Assembly: GCA_043747875.1 (NCBI GenBank)
Contig: JAYTOI010000027.1
Location: 1-64,000 of the forward strand
Direction: 5' to 3'
DNA length: 64,000 nucleotides
Source: CADEED01 sp043747875
GTDB lineage: Bacteria > Pseudomonadota > Gammaproteobacteria > Steroidobacterales > Steroidobacteraceae
Part shown: piece by piece, positions 10,946-19,929 of the stretch
Numbering within the stretch: position 1 is the first letter of the stretch
Layout: every line of letters starts with the position of its first letter
Made by a program: the position numbers and the translations under genes
The notes under the pieces: model-generated
The model's database searches: none
The model's input: the letters and a program-made list of their open reading frames with translations, nothing else
Told to the model about the DNA's origin: nothing

Positions 10946-13900
10946 ATGGGGGCGAACGTTCAAAGTTTCGCAGAGTCGGTGGATCGGCGCAGACTCCTGG
11001 AGCTGATGCTGAAGAAGAAAGGCATTGGCGTGCAGGCGTCGTCCATTGCGCGCCGTGCCGTGCGCAGCCCTTGCCCGGTTTCGCACGCACAACAGCGATT
11101 GTGGTTCATCGATCAGCTGGGCCAGGAAGGCGGAGCGGCTTATCACATTCCCGGCGCATTGAAGCTATCGGGTCACCTGAACCGCGCCGCGTTGGGCGAA
11201 GCGCTCGATGCGATCGTTCGCCGGCACGAAGTGCTGCGCACCCGTTTTGTCGTGATCGACGGCAATCCGATGCAGGCGATCTCCGAGGTGGCGCGGTTCT
11301 CACTGGAGGACCACGATTTTTCCTCGCTCGATATGACGGAACGCGACGCGCAGCTCCGGAAAATTGCGGCGCAAGAGGCGCGCGCGAGATTCGACTTGGC
11401 CCTGGGACCGATGATCCGCGGGCGTTTGGTTCGAACCGCCGAACAGGAGCATGTGCTGCTGCTGACGATGCATCACATCGTCGCGGATGGTTGGTCCATG
11501 GGCGTGCTGATCCGGGAGCTGAGCGCGCTTTACTCGGCATTCAACGAAAAGCGCACGGACCCGTTGCCGCCATTGTCCATTCAGTACGCAGACTACGCGG
11601 TGTGGCAACGCGAGTGGTTGGCCGGCGGGGCGATGGAGCGCCAGTTGGCATTCTGGATGCAACATCTGAGCAGCGCGCCCGCGATGCTCGAGTTGCCGAC
11701 GGACAGGCCGCGGCCCGCTGCGCAAAGCTTCCGGGGCGACAGTGTCAGCGTCGCTATTTCCAGCGAACTGACCACTCAACTCAAAGCATTGGCGAAACGA
11801 CAGGGCACGACGATATTTGTCGTGCTGCATACCGCGTTCGCCATTTTGCTTGCGCGACTCGGCGCAGCTCGGGACATCGTCATCGGCGTGCCCGTAGCCA
11901 ACCGGCAGCGCACCGAGATCGAACCGCTGATCGGATTTTTCGTGAACACACTCGCACTGCGAACCCGATTGAGCGAGGACGCGACTGTCGGCTCGGTACT
12001 CGAGCAGATCAAAACAGAAATGCTCGCCGCGCAAGACAATCAGGATGTGCCGTTCGAGAAAGTGGTCGAGGCCCTCAACCCGCAGCGCACCCTGAGCCGC
12101 AGCCCTGTGTTTCAGGTCATGCTGGTGCTGCAGAACATGCCTCGCGGCGAATTGAAGCTGCCTGGTTTGACATTGGCGCCCCAGTCACTGGGAAGCCACA
12201 CCGAAAAGTTCGATCTGACGCTCACATTGAACGAAACGCAGAACGGCATCGCCGGGACGTTCAGTCATGCGACCGATCTGTTCGACCGGAGCACGATCGA
12301 GCGCTGGGGCGGCAGCTTCGCAGCGGTGCTTGCCCAGATGGCGCGCGACATCGCGCAACCCATCGGCGCCGTATCTCTGCTGAGTGAAAGCGAGCGTCAT
12401 CAGGTCACGGCCGGATTCAATTCCACCGCAATTGAGTATCCGCCGACATTGGCGCATGAATTGTTCGAGCAACAGGCGGAGCGCACGCCGAGCGCCATCG
12501 CGGTGGTCTACGAAGGCCAGTCGCTGACTTACCTGCAGCTCGATCACCGGGCAAACAAACTTGCGCATCACCTGCGCGCGCGAGGTGCGGCGCTGGATCG
12601 ACCTGTCGGACTATGCCTGGATCGCGGCCTGGACGCGGCGGTCGCGGTGCTTGCGGTCTTGAAGTCCGGCAGCCCCTATCTTCCGCTGGATCCGGCCTAT
12701 CCTCGCGAACGCCTCGCATACATGCTGAGCGATGCGGCACCCGGCGTCGTTCTCGCACAGCGAGCCACGCTGCCAGCGCTGGGTGAGACCGCCTCGAGGA
12801 TCATCCTCCTGGACGACGACTGGCAATCGATCGAGCAGGAAGATGCATCCAGCCTGCCCGTTGGAAAAATCGGGCTTACCGCAGAGCACCTGGGCTATGT
12901 GATCTATACATCCGGCTCGACGGGCCGACCCAAGGCAGTCGAGCTTTCTCATGGCGCGCTGGCGAACCTCATGCATTGGCATCTGGAGACCTTGCCGCCG
13001 GCCAGACAGGTGTTGCAGTTCGCATCGCTGAGCTTCGATGCAAGTTTTCACGAGTTCTTTGCGGCATGGGGTTGTGGCGGCACGGTGGTGATCCCAGCGC
13101 AGGAGATCCGTTACGACCCGGCGGCACTCGTGCGTTTCATGCATGCGCACGCCGTCGACAAGGCGATTGTTCCGGTGACGGTGCTGCATCACATCGCGGA
13201 GTTGCACCAGGACTCGCCCGAAGCGCTGGCGCAGCTTCGTCATCTCATGGCGACCGGCGAGCAGCTGAAAATCACGCCCGCTGTGCGGCGATTGTTTGAG
13301 CGCCTGCCTGAGTGCGTGCTCCACAACCACTATGGCCCCTCCGAGACGCACGTGGTCACGGCACTCACTTTGACCGAACCGCCTCGTGATTGGCCGGATC
13401 ATCCCTCGATCGGCCGGCCCATCGCGAACTCTCAGATTTATGTCCTGGACGCCGAACGGCGGCCGGTGCCGATCGGCGTGATCGGGGAGTTGTACATCGG
13501 CGGTGCGGGCGTCGCACGAGGTTATCTGAAGCGGCCGGACCTCACGGCCGAGCGTTTTCTGGCAGATCCCTTCAAACCGGCCGGGCGAATGTACAAGACC
13601 GGCGATCTTGCGCGCTGGCGAGCCGATGGAACACTCGAGTTCCTCGGGCGCAACGATCATCAAGTCAAGATTCGAGGCTTCCGTATCGAACTCGGAGAGA
13701 TCGAGGGATGCCTGTCTCGTCATGAGCACGTACGCGAAGCGGTGGTTCTCACACGTGAAGACGCCGCCGGCGAAAAGCGGCTGGTGGCTTATTTCACGAG
13801 TCAGGACGAACCCGGCAACGAAGCGCTGCGTGCCCATCTGCGCGCCAGCCTGCCGGAATACATGATTCCGAGCGCGTACCTGCGGCTGGAAAACATTCCG

Positions 13901-15844
13901 TTGACTCCAAACGGCAAAGTGGATCGGGATGCCCTGCATCGGCTCACGGTCGTCGAGCCGGCTGCGCGGCCCCATGAAGACCCCGTCGGCGAATTCGAAC
14001 GTGCGCTGGCTGCGATCTGGCAGGAGCTGCTCAACGTCGTGCGCGTGAGTCGCGATGACAACTTCTTCGATCTGGGCGGCCACTCGATGCTGACCGCCAA
14101 AATGATCGCTCGCCTGCAACAGTTAGGGCTGATGGTCTCGCTGGCGACGGTATTCAAGCATCCAACGCTGAAATCGCTGGCGGCATGTCTGGAGATGGGA
14201 CTGGATCAGGATCTCGTGCCCAATCCCATACTGCTGCGGGAAGGCCGTCCGCGCGAAGACCAGCGTCCGATATTTTTCGTGCACGAAGTGAGCGGCGACG
14301 TCCTGCCCTATCTGCCGCTGGCGCGGCTGCTGCCGGAACAGGTTCGTGCATGGGGTCTGCAATGCCTGGGCATCTGGCATCTGAACTCGTTGGAGCAGAT
14401 CGCAGCGGACCAGGTCGAGGCCATGCGTCGAGTGCAGCCGAAAGGACCGTACCGCCTGGCCGGTTGGTCCCTCGGCGCCGTCATCGCCTACGAGATGGCG
14501 TATCAACTGATCGGCGCGGACGAGACCGTGGAATTTCTCGGCATGATCGACGCCATCGCGCCAGTCGGCACCAGTCTGCCCGCGATGGACGACTTCGAAG
14601 TCCTGCGTCAGGTCATCAGAGATCGCTGGGCTGCCACGCTGGGTCCCGCGGTCGTGCAGGAGTTGAGCGATCTGAACGACATCGCAAAGCTTCTCGAGAC
14701 ATGCCAGGCGCGCGGGTACTTGCCCGATCACATCACTGTTCATGACATTCAACGGCTGCTCAAGAACCGGCGTCTGATTCCGGAGATGACGCGTCGTTAC
14801 AGTCCTGCCTCGTTACCCATGAAGGTCGACTTCTTCGATGCGGATGACGAGTTGCCGGCACCGTTCTCCAGAAACTGGGAACCTCTCATCGGCAACACGG
14901 TGCGCCGACACGTGATCGGCGGCACACACCGCACCATCACGCATCCGCCCCATTTGCAGCGTCTCGCGACTGCAATGGCCGAAGCCTTGGAGAGCGCATC
15001 GAAAGCCGCGCCGGGCGCCACGGAATATTCACCTCTATGTCCGATTCAATTGAGCAAGGATGCTCGGGCGACGATCTTCTGCATTCCTGGCGCGGGAGCG
15101 GGCATTCCATGTTTTCTATCGCTGGCCCAGGCGCTGGGCGGCAGATTGAACATCTATGGTTTGCAGCCTCGCGGTCTGGATGGCCTGCGGGTGGCGCATT
15201 CGACTGTCACGGCGGCCGCGAAGTCGTATCTCGAAGCAATCCGCGCAGTATGTCCGTCCGGCCCGTACCGTCTGCTGGGGCATTCTTTTGGCGGATGGGT
15301 TGCTGTCGAGATGGCACGTCTGCTTCGTGAGCAAGGCGCCGATGTTGCAACAGTAGTCGTGCTCGATTCGGAAGCGCCGCGAGGAAATCGGCGCCATTAC
15401 ACCCGCATCGATTTGTTGACCCATCTGATCAGTGCGATAGAGATGGGCACCGAGCGCACTCTCGGATTGAATGCAGAGGATCTGGCCCAGCTCGACAATG
15501 ATGCGCAGCTGAGATTGTTACGCGATCGCATGGTGTCCGCCGGCGCGATGCCGCGCGACACGACTGTGAGTTCTTTGCAGGCGATCCTGCAGGTCTTCGC
15601 TTGCAATCTCAACACGGTGTATCTGCCAAACACGGCGATCGATGCGGATGTGGCCTTGTTCCAGGCAGTGCTGCCCGTGAACGCCGACCGCTGCAAGGAG
15701 AAGACGGACGATGCCGCGGACTGGAACAAGCTGACACGCTCATTGAGCGTGCTCGAAGTGCCGGGCAATCACATGACGATGCTTCGATCGCCTCACGTTC
15801 AGCGCATCGCCGAGACCATCCAGAAAATCTGGGGCCTGTCATGA
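10946..15844 (+). CDS. Nonribosomal peptide synthetase, terminal module with tandem thioesterases (C-A-T-TE-TE)
   Basis: A 1632-residue terminal synthetase. It begins with a short N-terminal segment of about 45 residues that could dock to the previous synthetase, then an LCL condensation domain (HHIVADG at nt 11471). The A domain spans about 12440-13930, with by-eye code DAHVMTHVV and an unusual NHYGPSETHVV core; I cannot assign its substrate. The carrier serine is at 14084. Two thioesterases follow: TE1 with GWSLG (Ser codon 14468) and TE2 with GHSFGG (15284), each with a downstream Asp and a His (GTHRT, PGNHM). Tandem TEs occur in lipopeptide and lysobactin-type systems, where the first usually releases or cyclises. 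ATG 10946 has GGAG just upstream. The stop overlaps the next gene as ATGA. Confidence 0.96.
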   Translation: MGANVQSFAESVDRRRLLELMLKKKGIGVQASSIARRAVRSPCPVSHAQQRLWFIDQLGQEGGAAYHIPGALKLSGHLNRAALGEALDAIVRRHEVLRTRFVVIDGNPMQAISEVARFSLEDHDFSSLDMTERDAQLRKIAAQEARARFDLALGPMIRGRLVRTAEQEHVLLLTMHHIVADGWSMGVLIRELSALYSAFNEKRTDPLPPLSIQYADYAVWQREWLAGGAMERQLAFWMQHLSSAPAMLELPTDRPRPAAQSFRGDSVSVAISSELTTQLKALAKRQGTTIFVVLHTAFAILLARLGAARDIVIGVPVANRQRTEIEPLIGFFVNTLALRTRLSEDATVGSVLEQIKTEMLAAQDNQDVPFEKVVEALNPQRTLSRSPVFQVMLVLQNMPRGELKLPGLTLAPQSLGSHTEKFDLTLTLNETQNGIAGTFSHATDLFDRSTIERWGGSFAAVLAQMARDIAQPIGAVSLLSESERHQVTAGFNSTAIEYPPTLAHELFEQQAERTPSAIAVVYEGQSLTYLQLDHRANKLAHHLRARGAALDRPVGLCLDRGLDAAVAVLAVLKSGSPYLPLDPAYPRERLAYMLSDAAPGVVLAQRATLPALGETASRIILLDDDWQSIEQEDASSLPVGKIGLTAEHLGYVIYTSGSTGRPKAVELSHGALANLMHWHLETLPPARQVLQFASLSFDASFHEFFAAWGCGGTVVIPAQEIRYDPAALVRFMHAHAVDKAIVPVTVLHHIAELHQDSPEALAQLRHLMATGEQLKITPAVRRLFERLPECVLHNHYGPSETHVVTALTLTEPPRDWPDHPSIGRPIANSQIYVLDAERRPVPIGVIGELYIGGAGVARGYLKRPDLTAERFLADPFKPAGRMYKTGDLARWRADGTLEFLGRNDHQVKIRGFRIELGEIEGCLSRHEHVREAVVLTREDAAGEKRLVAYFTSQDEPGNEALRAHLRASLPEYMIPSAYLRLENIPLTPNGKVDRDALHRLTVVEPAARPHEDPVGEFERALAAIWQELLNVVRVSRDDNFFDLGGHSMLTAKMIARLQQLGLMVSLATVFKHPTLKSLAACLEMGLDQDLVPNPILLREGRPREDQRPIFFVHEVSGDVLPYLPLARLLPEQVRAWGLQCLGIWHLNSLEQIAADQVEAMRRVQPKGPYRLAGWSLGAVIAYEMAYQLIGADETVEFLGMIDAIAPVGTSLPAMDDFEVLRQVIRDRWAATLGPAVVQELSDLNDIAKLLETCQARGYLPDHITVHDIQRLLKNRRLIPEMTRRYSPASLPMKVDFFDADDELPAPFSRNWEPLIGNTVRRHVIGGTHRTITHPPHLQRLATAMAEALESASKAAPGATEYSPLCPIQLSKDARATIFCIPGAGAGIPCFLSLAQALGGRLNIYGLQPRGLDGLRVAHSTVTAAAKSYLEAIRAVCPSGPYRLLGHSFGGWVAVEMARLLREQGADVATVVVLDSEAPRGNRRHYTRIDLLTHLISAIEMGTERTLGLNAEDLAQLDNDAQLRLLRDRMVSAGAMPRDTTVSSLQAILQVFACNLNTVYLPNTAIDADVALFQAVLPVNADRCKEKTDDAADWNKLTRSLSVLEVPGNHMTMLRSPHVQRIAETIQKIWGLS

Positions 15845-16806
15845 GCCCATTCAAGGACTATCTATTGTCGAGCGAGCAGCGCACGCCGCTGGTGATCGAA
15901 AGTACCACGCAGCGCAGCTTGCCTGATTTCATACGCGCCCATCCCGATCAGATCCACGAACGACTCGTCGCGCACGGCGCTCTGCTGTTTCGTGGCTTTG
16001 CAGTAAACGATGTTCCGGATTTCGACGCATTCGTGGCCGCCGTCTCGCCGCAGCGCATGGATTATCTCTATGGCTCGACGCCCAGGACGGCGTTGGGAAG
16101 CCGCATTTTCACGGCCACCGAATATCCCGAGAACCTGGAGATCCCGTTACACAACGAGAATTCCTACCAGAGAACCTGGCCGCTCAAGATCGCCCTGTGT
16201 TGTCTGGTCCCGGCCACGGAAGATGGCGCAACGCCCATCGCGGACATGCGTAAGGTCAACGCGGCCCTGCGAGCCGGACTCATGGACAAGTTCGAGCAAA
16301 AGCGCGTGCGCTATGTCCGACACTATCGCCCGTTCATCGATGTGCCCTGGCAAAAAGTCTTTCAGACGGATGATCGCGCCACGCTGGCCAGATTCTGTGC
16401 CGAACACGACATCCAGCACGAGTGGCTCGACGAGGAAACATTGCGCACCAGCCAGATCTGCCAGGGTGCGGCTCGCCACCCGCTCACCGGCGAACGGGTG
16501 TTCTTCAACCAGGCGCACTTGTTTCATCTCTCGAGTCTGGGGGCGAAGGCCGCGGACGCGTTTTCAAAAATGTATGGATCGAAAGTGCCCAGGCAGACCT
16601 ACTACGGAGATGGCAGCGAAATACCGCCCCAGGATCTCGAGGCCGTTCGCAGTGCATTCAACAGTGCCAAGATCGTCTTCCCCTGGGCTCGCGACGACGT
16701 GCTCCTGCTCGACAACATGCAGGTAGCGCACGGCCGCAGGCCTTACAAAGGACCGCGCAAAGTCGTCGCCGCATTGATGGAACCACACTCGGAGCAGGCA
16801 GCATGA
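15841..16806 (+). CDS. TauD/TfdA-family dioxygenase, SyrP-like
   Basis: A 321-residue Fe(II)/2-oxoglutarate oxygenase of the TauD family. Metal ligands are H104-x-E106 (in HNENSY) and distal H297 followed by GRRPY for 2-oxoglutarate binding. HxE rather than HxD is the arrangement in SyrP and clavaminate synthase. SyrP-like enzymes beta-hydroxylate amino acids, often aspartate, on NRPS carriers, which fits its position directly behind the terminal synthetase with an ATGA overlap. The in-frame upstream extension overlaps the NRPS and is not used. The precise substrate is inference. Confidence 0.88.
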   Translation: MSPFKDYLLSSEQRTPLVIESTTQRSLPDFIRAHPDQIHERLVAHGALLFRGFAVNDVPDFDAFVAAVSPQRMDYLYGSTPRTALGSRIFTATEYPENLEIPLHNENSYQRTWPLKIALCCLVPATEDGATPIADMRKVNAALRAGLMDKFEQKRVRYVRHYRPFIDVPWQKVFQTDDRATLARFCAEHDIQHEWLDEETLRTSQICQGAARHPLTGERVFFNQAHLFHLSSLGAKAADAFSKMYGSKVPRQTYYGDGSEIPPQDLEAVRSAFNSAKIVFPWARDDVLLLDNMQVAHGRRPYKGPRKVVAALMEPHSEQAA

Positions 16807-17540
16807 ACTCGAACACTCTGGTGAAGGTCTTCCGCCAGCCAGGCACACACATGATGAGTGGCCTGGTGGCGTCGATCGAGTGGCTGATCACGAAATTCAG
16901 CCGCGACGGGCGCAGAACGTTCTTTGAACCGGACGCCTTTCCATGGACGCGCGCCATCAAGGCAGGGACGGCCGAAGTGCGCAGGGAGCTGGATCAACTG
17001 ATGTTGAGGCGCCAGCAGATTCCGACATTCACCGAGCTTTCCGAGAAACAGAAGTACCTGGCGCCTCCGGAGCAGTGGCATACCTTTTTTCTCTATTTGT
17101 ATGGCAAGCCGGTGCGAGAGAACTGTGCGCGCTGCCCGAACACGATCCAGTTGTTGAAAGGCATTCCAGGAATGAAGACGGCCATGTTCTCGATCCTCGC
17201 GCCGAACACGCACATTCGTGAGCACGCTGGCCTGTACAAGGGCGTGCTGCGTTATCACCTGGCGGTGATCGTGCCGGAACCGGCGTCCTCGTGCCGGATT
17301 CGAGTGGGGGCGGATAAGCGCTCCTGGACCGAGGGACGGAGCCTGATCTTCGACGATCGGCATCCGCACGAAGTGTGGAACGATTCCGGCAGCCATCGCA
17401 CCGTCCTGTTCGTGGATTTCGTTCGGCCGCTGCCGTGGCCGTTGAGTCTGGTCAATCGCGCCGTACTCCGGATCTTCTCGATGTCCGCATTCATGAAGGA
17501 CGCGCTCAACCGTGCTCGCCGCTTCGCGCAGCGCACATGA
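16803..17540 (+). CDS. Aspartyl/asparaginyl beta-hydroxylase family protein (AspH/LpxO-like)
   Basis: A 245-residue protein with the AspH fold signature. LRYHL carries the first iron-binding His (H152). The segment FDDRHPHEVWN carries the second (H189), followed by HRTVLFVDF with the 2-oxoglutarate-binding Arg. Members hydroxylate Asp/Asn side chains or lipid A acyl chains (LpxO). Its ATGA overlap with the TauD gene puts it in the NRPS operon, so either an amino acid or a fatty acyl tail of the peptide is a plausible substrate. This is the third oxygenase family in the cluster. Confidence 0.85.
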   Translation: MNSNTLVKVFRQPGTHMMSGLVASIEWLITKFSRDGRRTFFEPDAFPWTRAIKAGTAEVRRELDQLMLRRQQIPTFTELSEKQKYLAPPEQWHTFFLYLYGKPVRENCARCPNTIQLLKGIPGMKTAMFSILAPNTHIREHAGLYKGVLRYHLAVIVPEPASSCRIRVGADKRSWTEGRSLIFDDRHPHEVWNDSGSHRTVLFVDFVRPLPWPLSLVNRAVLRIFSMSAFMKDALNRARRFAQRT

Positions 17541-17580
17541 TGTCCACCGGCAAGAAGTCGAACGTCGCAGGAGAGGCAGT

Positions 17581-18741
17581 TTGAAGTACGTACCTATCGC
17601 GTGGGCAGGGTTGCGACGCAAGCCCACCCGTACTGTGCTGACGTTCCTTTCCATCGTCACCGCGTTTCTGTTGTTTGGCGCACTGAACGGCACGATGGCC
17701 GGATTCGATCGTCTGTTGGCCGAATTCTTCGACGCGAACCAGTTGTACACGCTCAGCCGCCTCAGCCCGGGAGAGCCGCTGCCCGTGGCTTACATCCAGC
17801 GCATCGAGCGCCTCCCCGGAGTGACCGAGGTCAATGGCAGTGTGGTCTTCGAGGCTTACTACCAGCGTCCCGCTAACAACTTCGGCGGTGTGACGATGGA
17901 TCAGTCGGCCTTGCGAAAAAGAGAAAAGGGAAATGTCGTCGTCGATGAGACGGCGCTTGCAGCGATGCGCGGCATGCGAACCGGCATTCTCGTCGGCCAA
18001 AAACTGGCCAAGCGATTCGGGTGGAAAGTCGGTGATCGGGTGCCATTGCATCTGTCCACGGTGCGCAAGGACCGATCGAATGTCTGGATGTTCGACGTTG
18101 TCGGGACGTGGGATGTGAAGCCGAGTTCGGGTGGCTCGGCGGATCAGATCTGGGTGAACTATGACGGCTACGACGAAGCTCGCGCGTTCAACGCCGGGAC
18201 GGTCCACTACATCAGCACGCGGGTCGGCGATCCCGCGCAGGCAGAGCGCGTCGCGCAGGAAATAGACCGTATGTTTGCAAATTCCGATGACGAGACCGAA
18301 AGCCAGTCGCTGGCGGCGGCCATCCGCGCGGAACTCAGCGGCATCATCGACATGCAGCTCATGATCAACGGTGTGCTCGGCGCAGTGTTCTTCACGCTGC
18401 TGTTCGTGACCGGCAGCAACATGATGCAGTCGGTGCGCGAGCGGATTCCGGAGTTCGCCATCATGAAAACCTATGGATTCACAGATGCGATCGTGAGCGG
18501 CCTGGTGCTGACCGAGTCGCTGGTGTTGTGCATCCTCGGCGCGGTGGTTGGCATGTTGGCGGCCTCCGAACTGTTGTTTCCGTTCATATTCGCTTCGTTC
18601 AAGTTGGATCCACTGCCGATGCCGCTCAGTGTCTTCGGGATGAGTATTGCGATTGCGGTCGTGCTGGCCATCGTGACGGGCCTGCCGCCTGCGCTACGTG
18701 CGGGGCGCCTCAATATTGTCGACGCGCTGGCCGCGAAGTAA
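17581..18741 (+). CDS. FtsX/MacB-type ABC transporter permease (first of a pair)
   Basis: A 386-residue inner-membrane protein: one N-terminal membrane segment (residues about 15-35), a periplasmic domain of about 230 residues, then three C-terminal membrane segments with the FtsX core. TTG at 17581 is chosen because AGGAGAGG lies 5-12 bases upstream and the first helix then starts normally; longer forms overlap the AspH gene. It is followed by a second permease, an adaptor and an ATPase, so it forms half of a MacB-like efflux channel, probably exporting the peptide. Confidence 0.85.
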   Translation: MKYVPIAWAGLRRKPTRTVLTFLSIVTAFLLFGALNGTMAGFDRLLAEFFDANQLYTLSRLSPGEPLPVAYIQRIERLPGVTEVNGSVVFEAYYQRPANNFGGVTMDQSALRKREKGNVVVDETALAAMRGMRTGILVGQKLAKRFGWKVGDRVPLHLSTVRKDRSNVWMFDVVGTWDVKPSSGGSADQIWVNYDGYDEARAFNAGTVHYISTRVGDPAQAERVAQEIDRMFANSDDETESQSLAAAIRAELSGIIDMQLMINGVLGAVFFTLLFVTGSNMMQSVRERIPEFAIMKTYGFTDAIVSGLVLTESLVLCILGAVVGMLAASELLFPFIFASFKLDPLPMPLSVFGMSIAIAVVLAIVTGLPPALRAGRLNIVDALAAK

Positions 18742-18750
18742 GGAGAAGCG

Positions 18751-19929
18751 ATGTACCTGCTGAAACAGTTTGCGGGTGTGACCGCCATGAACCTGAAGAG
18801 CGTCGCACATCGACCGGGACCCTCATCCGTCATCGTCATCGGCATCATGGGCGTGGTGGTGGTGCTGATCTCCATTCTTGCGCTCGGCACCAGCCTGGCG
18901 GAAAGCATTCGTTCGACGGGAAAGCCGGACCGGGCCATCGTGCTTCGCGCGGGCACCGAGGCGGAGGCGGGCAGCTCGCTGTTCATCGATGATATTCACA
19001 CCATCATGGACGCAGTCGGCATCGCCACCAATGCCAAAGGCGAGCCCCTCGCCACAGCCGACATGGTGACGGCCGTGAATCTGCCGAGAAAAAAGAAAGG
19101 CGTCCGGGCCGGAGTGGTGGTCCGCGGCATGACCGAGCAAGGCAAGGCTGTGCGTGAGGAGATCCGGATGGTCGCGGGCCGCTGGTTCCAGCCCGGGCTC
19201 AGCGAGCTCGTGGTCGGACGTTCCGCGCAAACGGAATTCAGCGGACTGAATGTCGGAGACAAAGTGCGGTTGCGACGCGGAGAATGGACGGTGGTGGGCG
19301 TCTTCGAGAGTGGCAATGCACTGCAAGGCTCGCTGCTTGCGGATGCGAAGACACTCATGTCCGCATATCAGCGCGCGCGGTACAGCAGCGTTACGGTACA
19401 GCTGAAATCGCCAGCCTCCTTCGAGGAATTCAAAGATTCGTTGACGACCAATCCAACGCTTTCGGTCAATCCCCTCCGCGAGTCTGACTACTACCGTCAA
19501 CTGTCTGCGGATGTCAGCGGAGCGGCATTTCTGGTGAGCTTCGTCCTCGGTGGGGTCATGGCCATAGGCGCTTTCTTCGGCGCGCTGAACACGATGTACA
19601 CGACCGTCAGCAACCGGCGCGTCGAGATCGCCACTCTTCGTGCCATGGGGTTCGGCGGTGGGTGCGTGGTCGCCTCCATTCTTGCCGAAGCCATGCTGCT
19701 CGCCGCGGTGGGTGGTTTGATCGGAACCGCAATCGCATGGCTGCTCCTGAGTGGAAATACATTCGGTCTCGGCTCCAAAGAAGGCTCGGTGGTGGCACAG
19801 CTGCACGTGACGCCGGGGCTTCTCGCCATCGGTCTCGGATGGGCTTGCGCGGTGGGTTTCCTGGGAGGATTGCTTCCCGCCATCCGCGCGGCACGGATGC
19901 CCGTAGCCACAGCATTAAAGGCGGAATAG
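18751..19929 (+). CDS. FtsX/MacB-type ABC transporter permease (second of a pair)
   Basis: A 392-residue permease with the same layout as the preceding gene: one N-terminal helix, a periplasmic MacB_PCD-like domain, and three C-terminal helices containing NTMYTTV and RRVEIATLRAMGF, the typical FtsX coupling helix. The two permeases probably heterodimerise. ATG 18751 has GGAG eight bases upstream, ten bases after the previous stop. Confidence 0.87.
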   Translation: MYLLKQFAGVTAMNLKSVAHRPGPSSVIVIGIMGVVVVLISILALGTSLAESIRSTGKPDRAIVLRAGTEAEAGSSLFIDDIHTIMDAVGIATNAKGEPLATADMVTAVNLPRKKKGVRAGVVVRGMTEQGKAVREEIRMVAGRWFQPGLSELVVGRSAQTEFSGLNVGDKVRLRRGEWTVVGVFESGNALQGSLLADAKTLMSAYQRARYSSVTVQLKSPASFEEFKDSLTTNPTLSVNPLRESDYYRQLSADVSGAAFLVSFVLGGVMAIGAFFGALNTMYTTVSNRRVEIATLRAMGFGGGCVVASILAEAMLLAAVGGLIGTAIAWLLLSGNTFGLGSKEGSVVAQLHVTPGLLAIGLGWACAVGFLGGLLPAIRAARMPVATALKAE

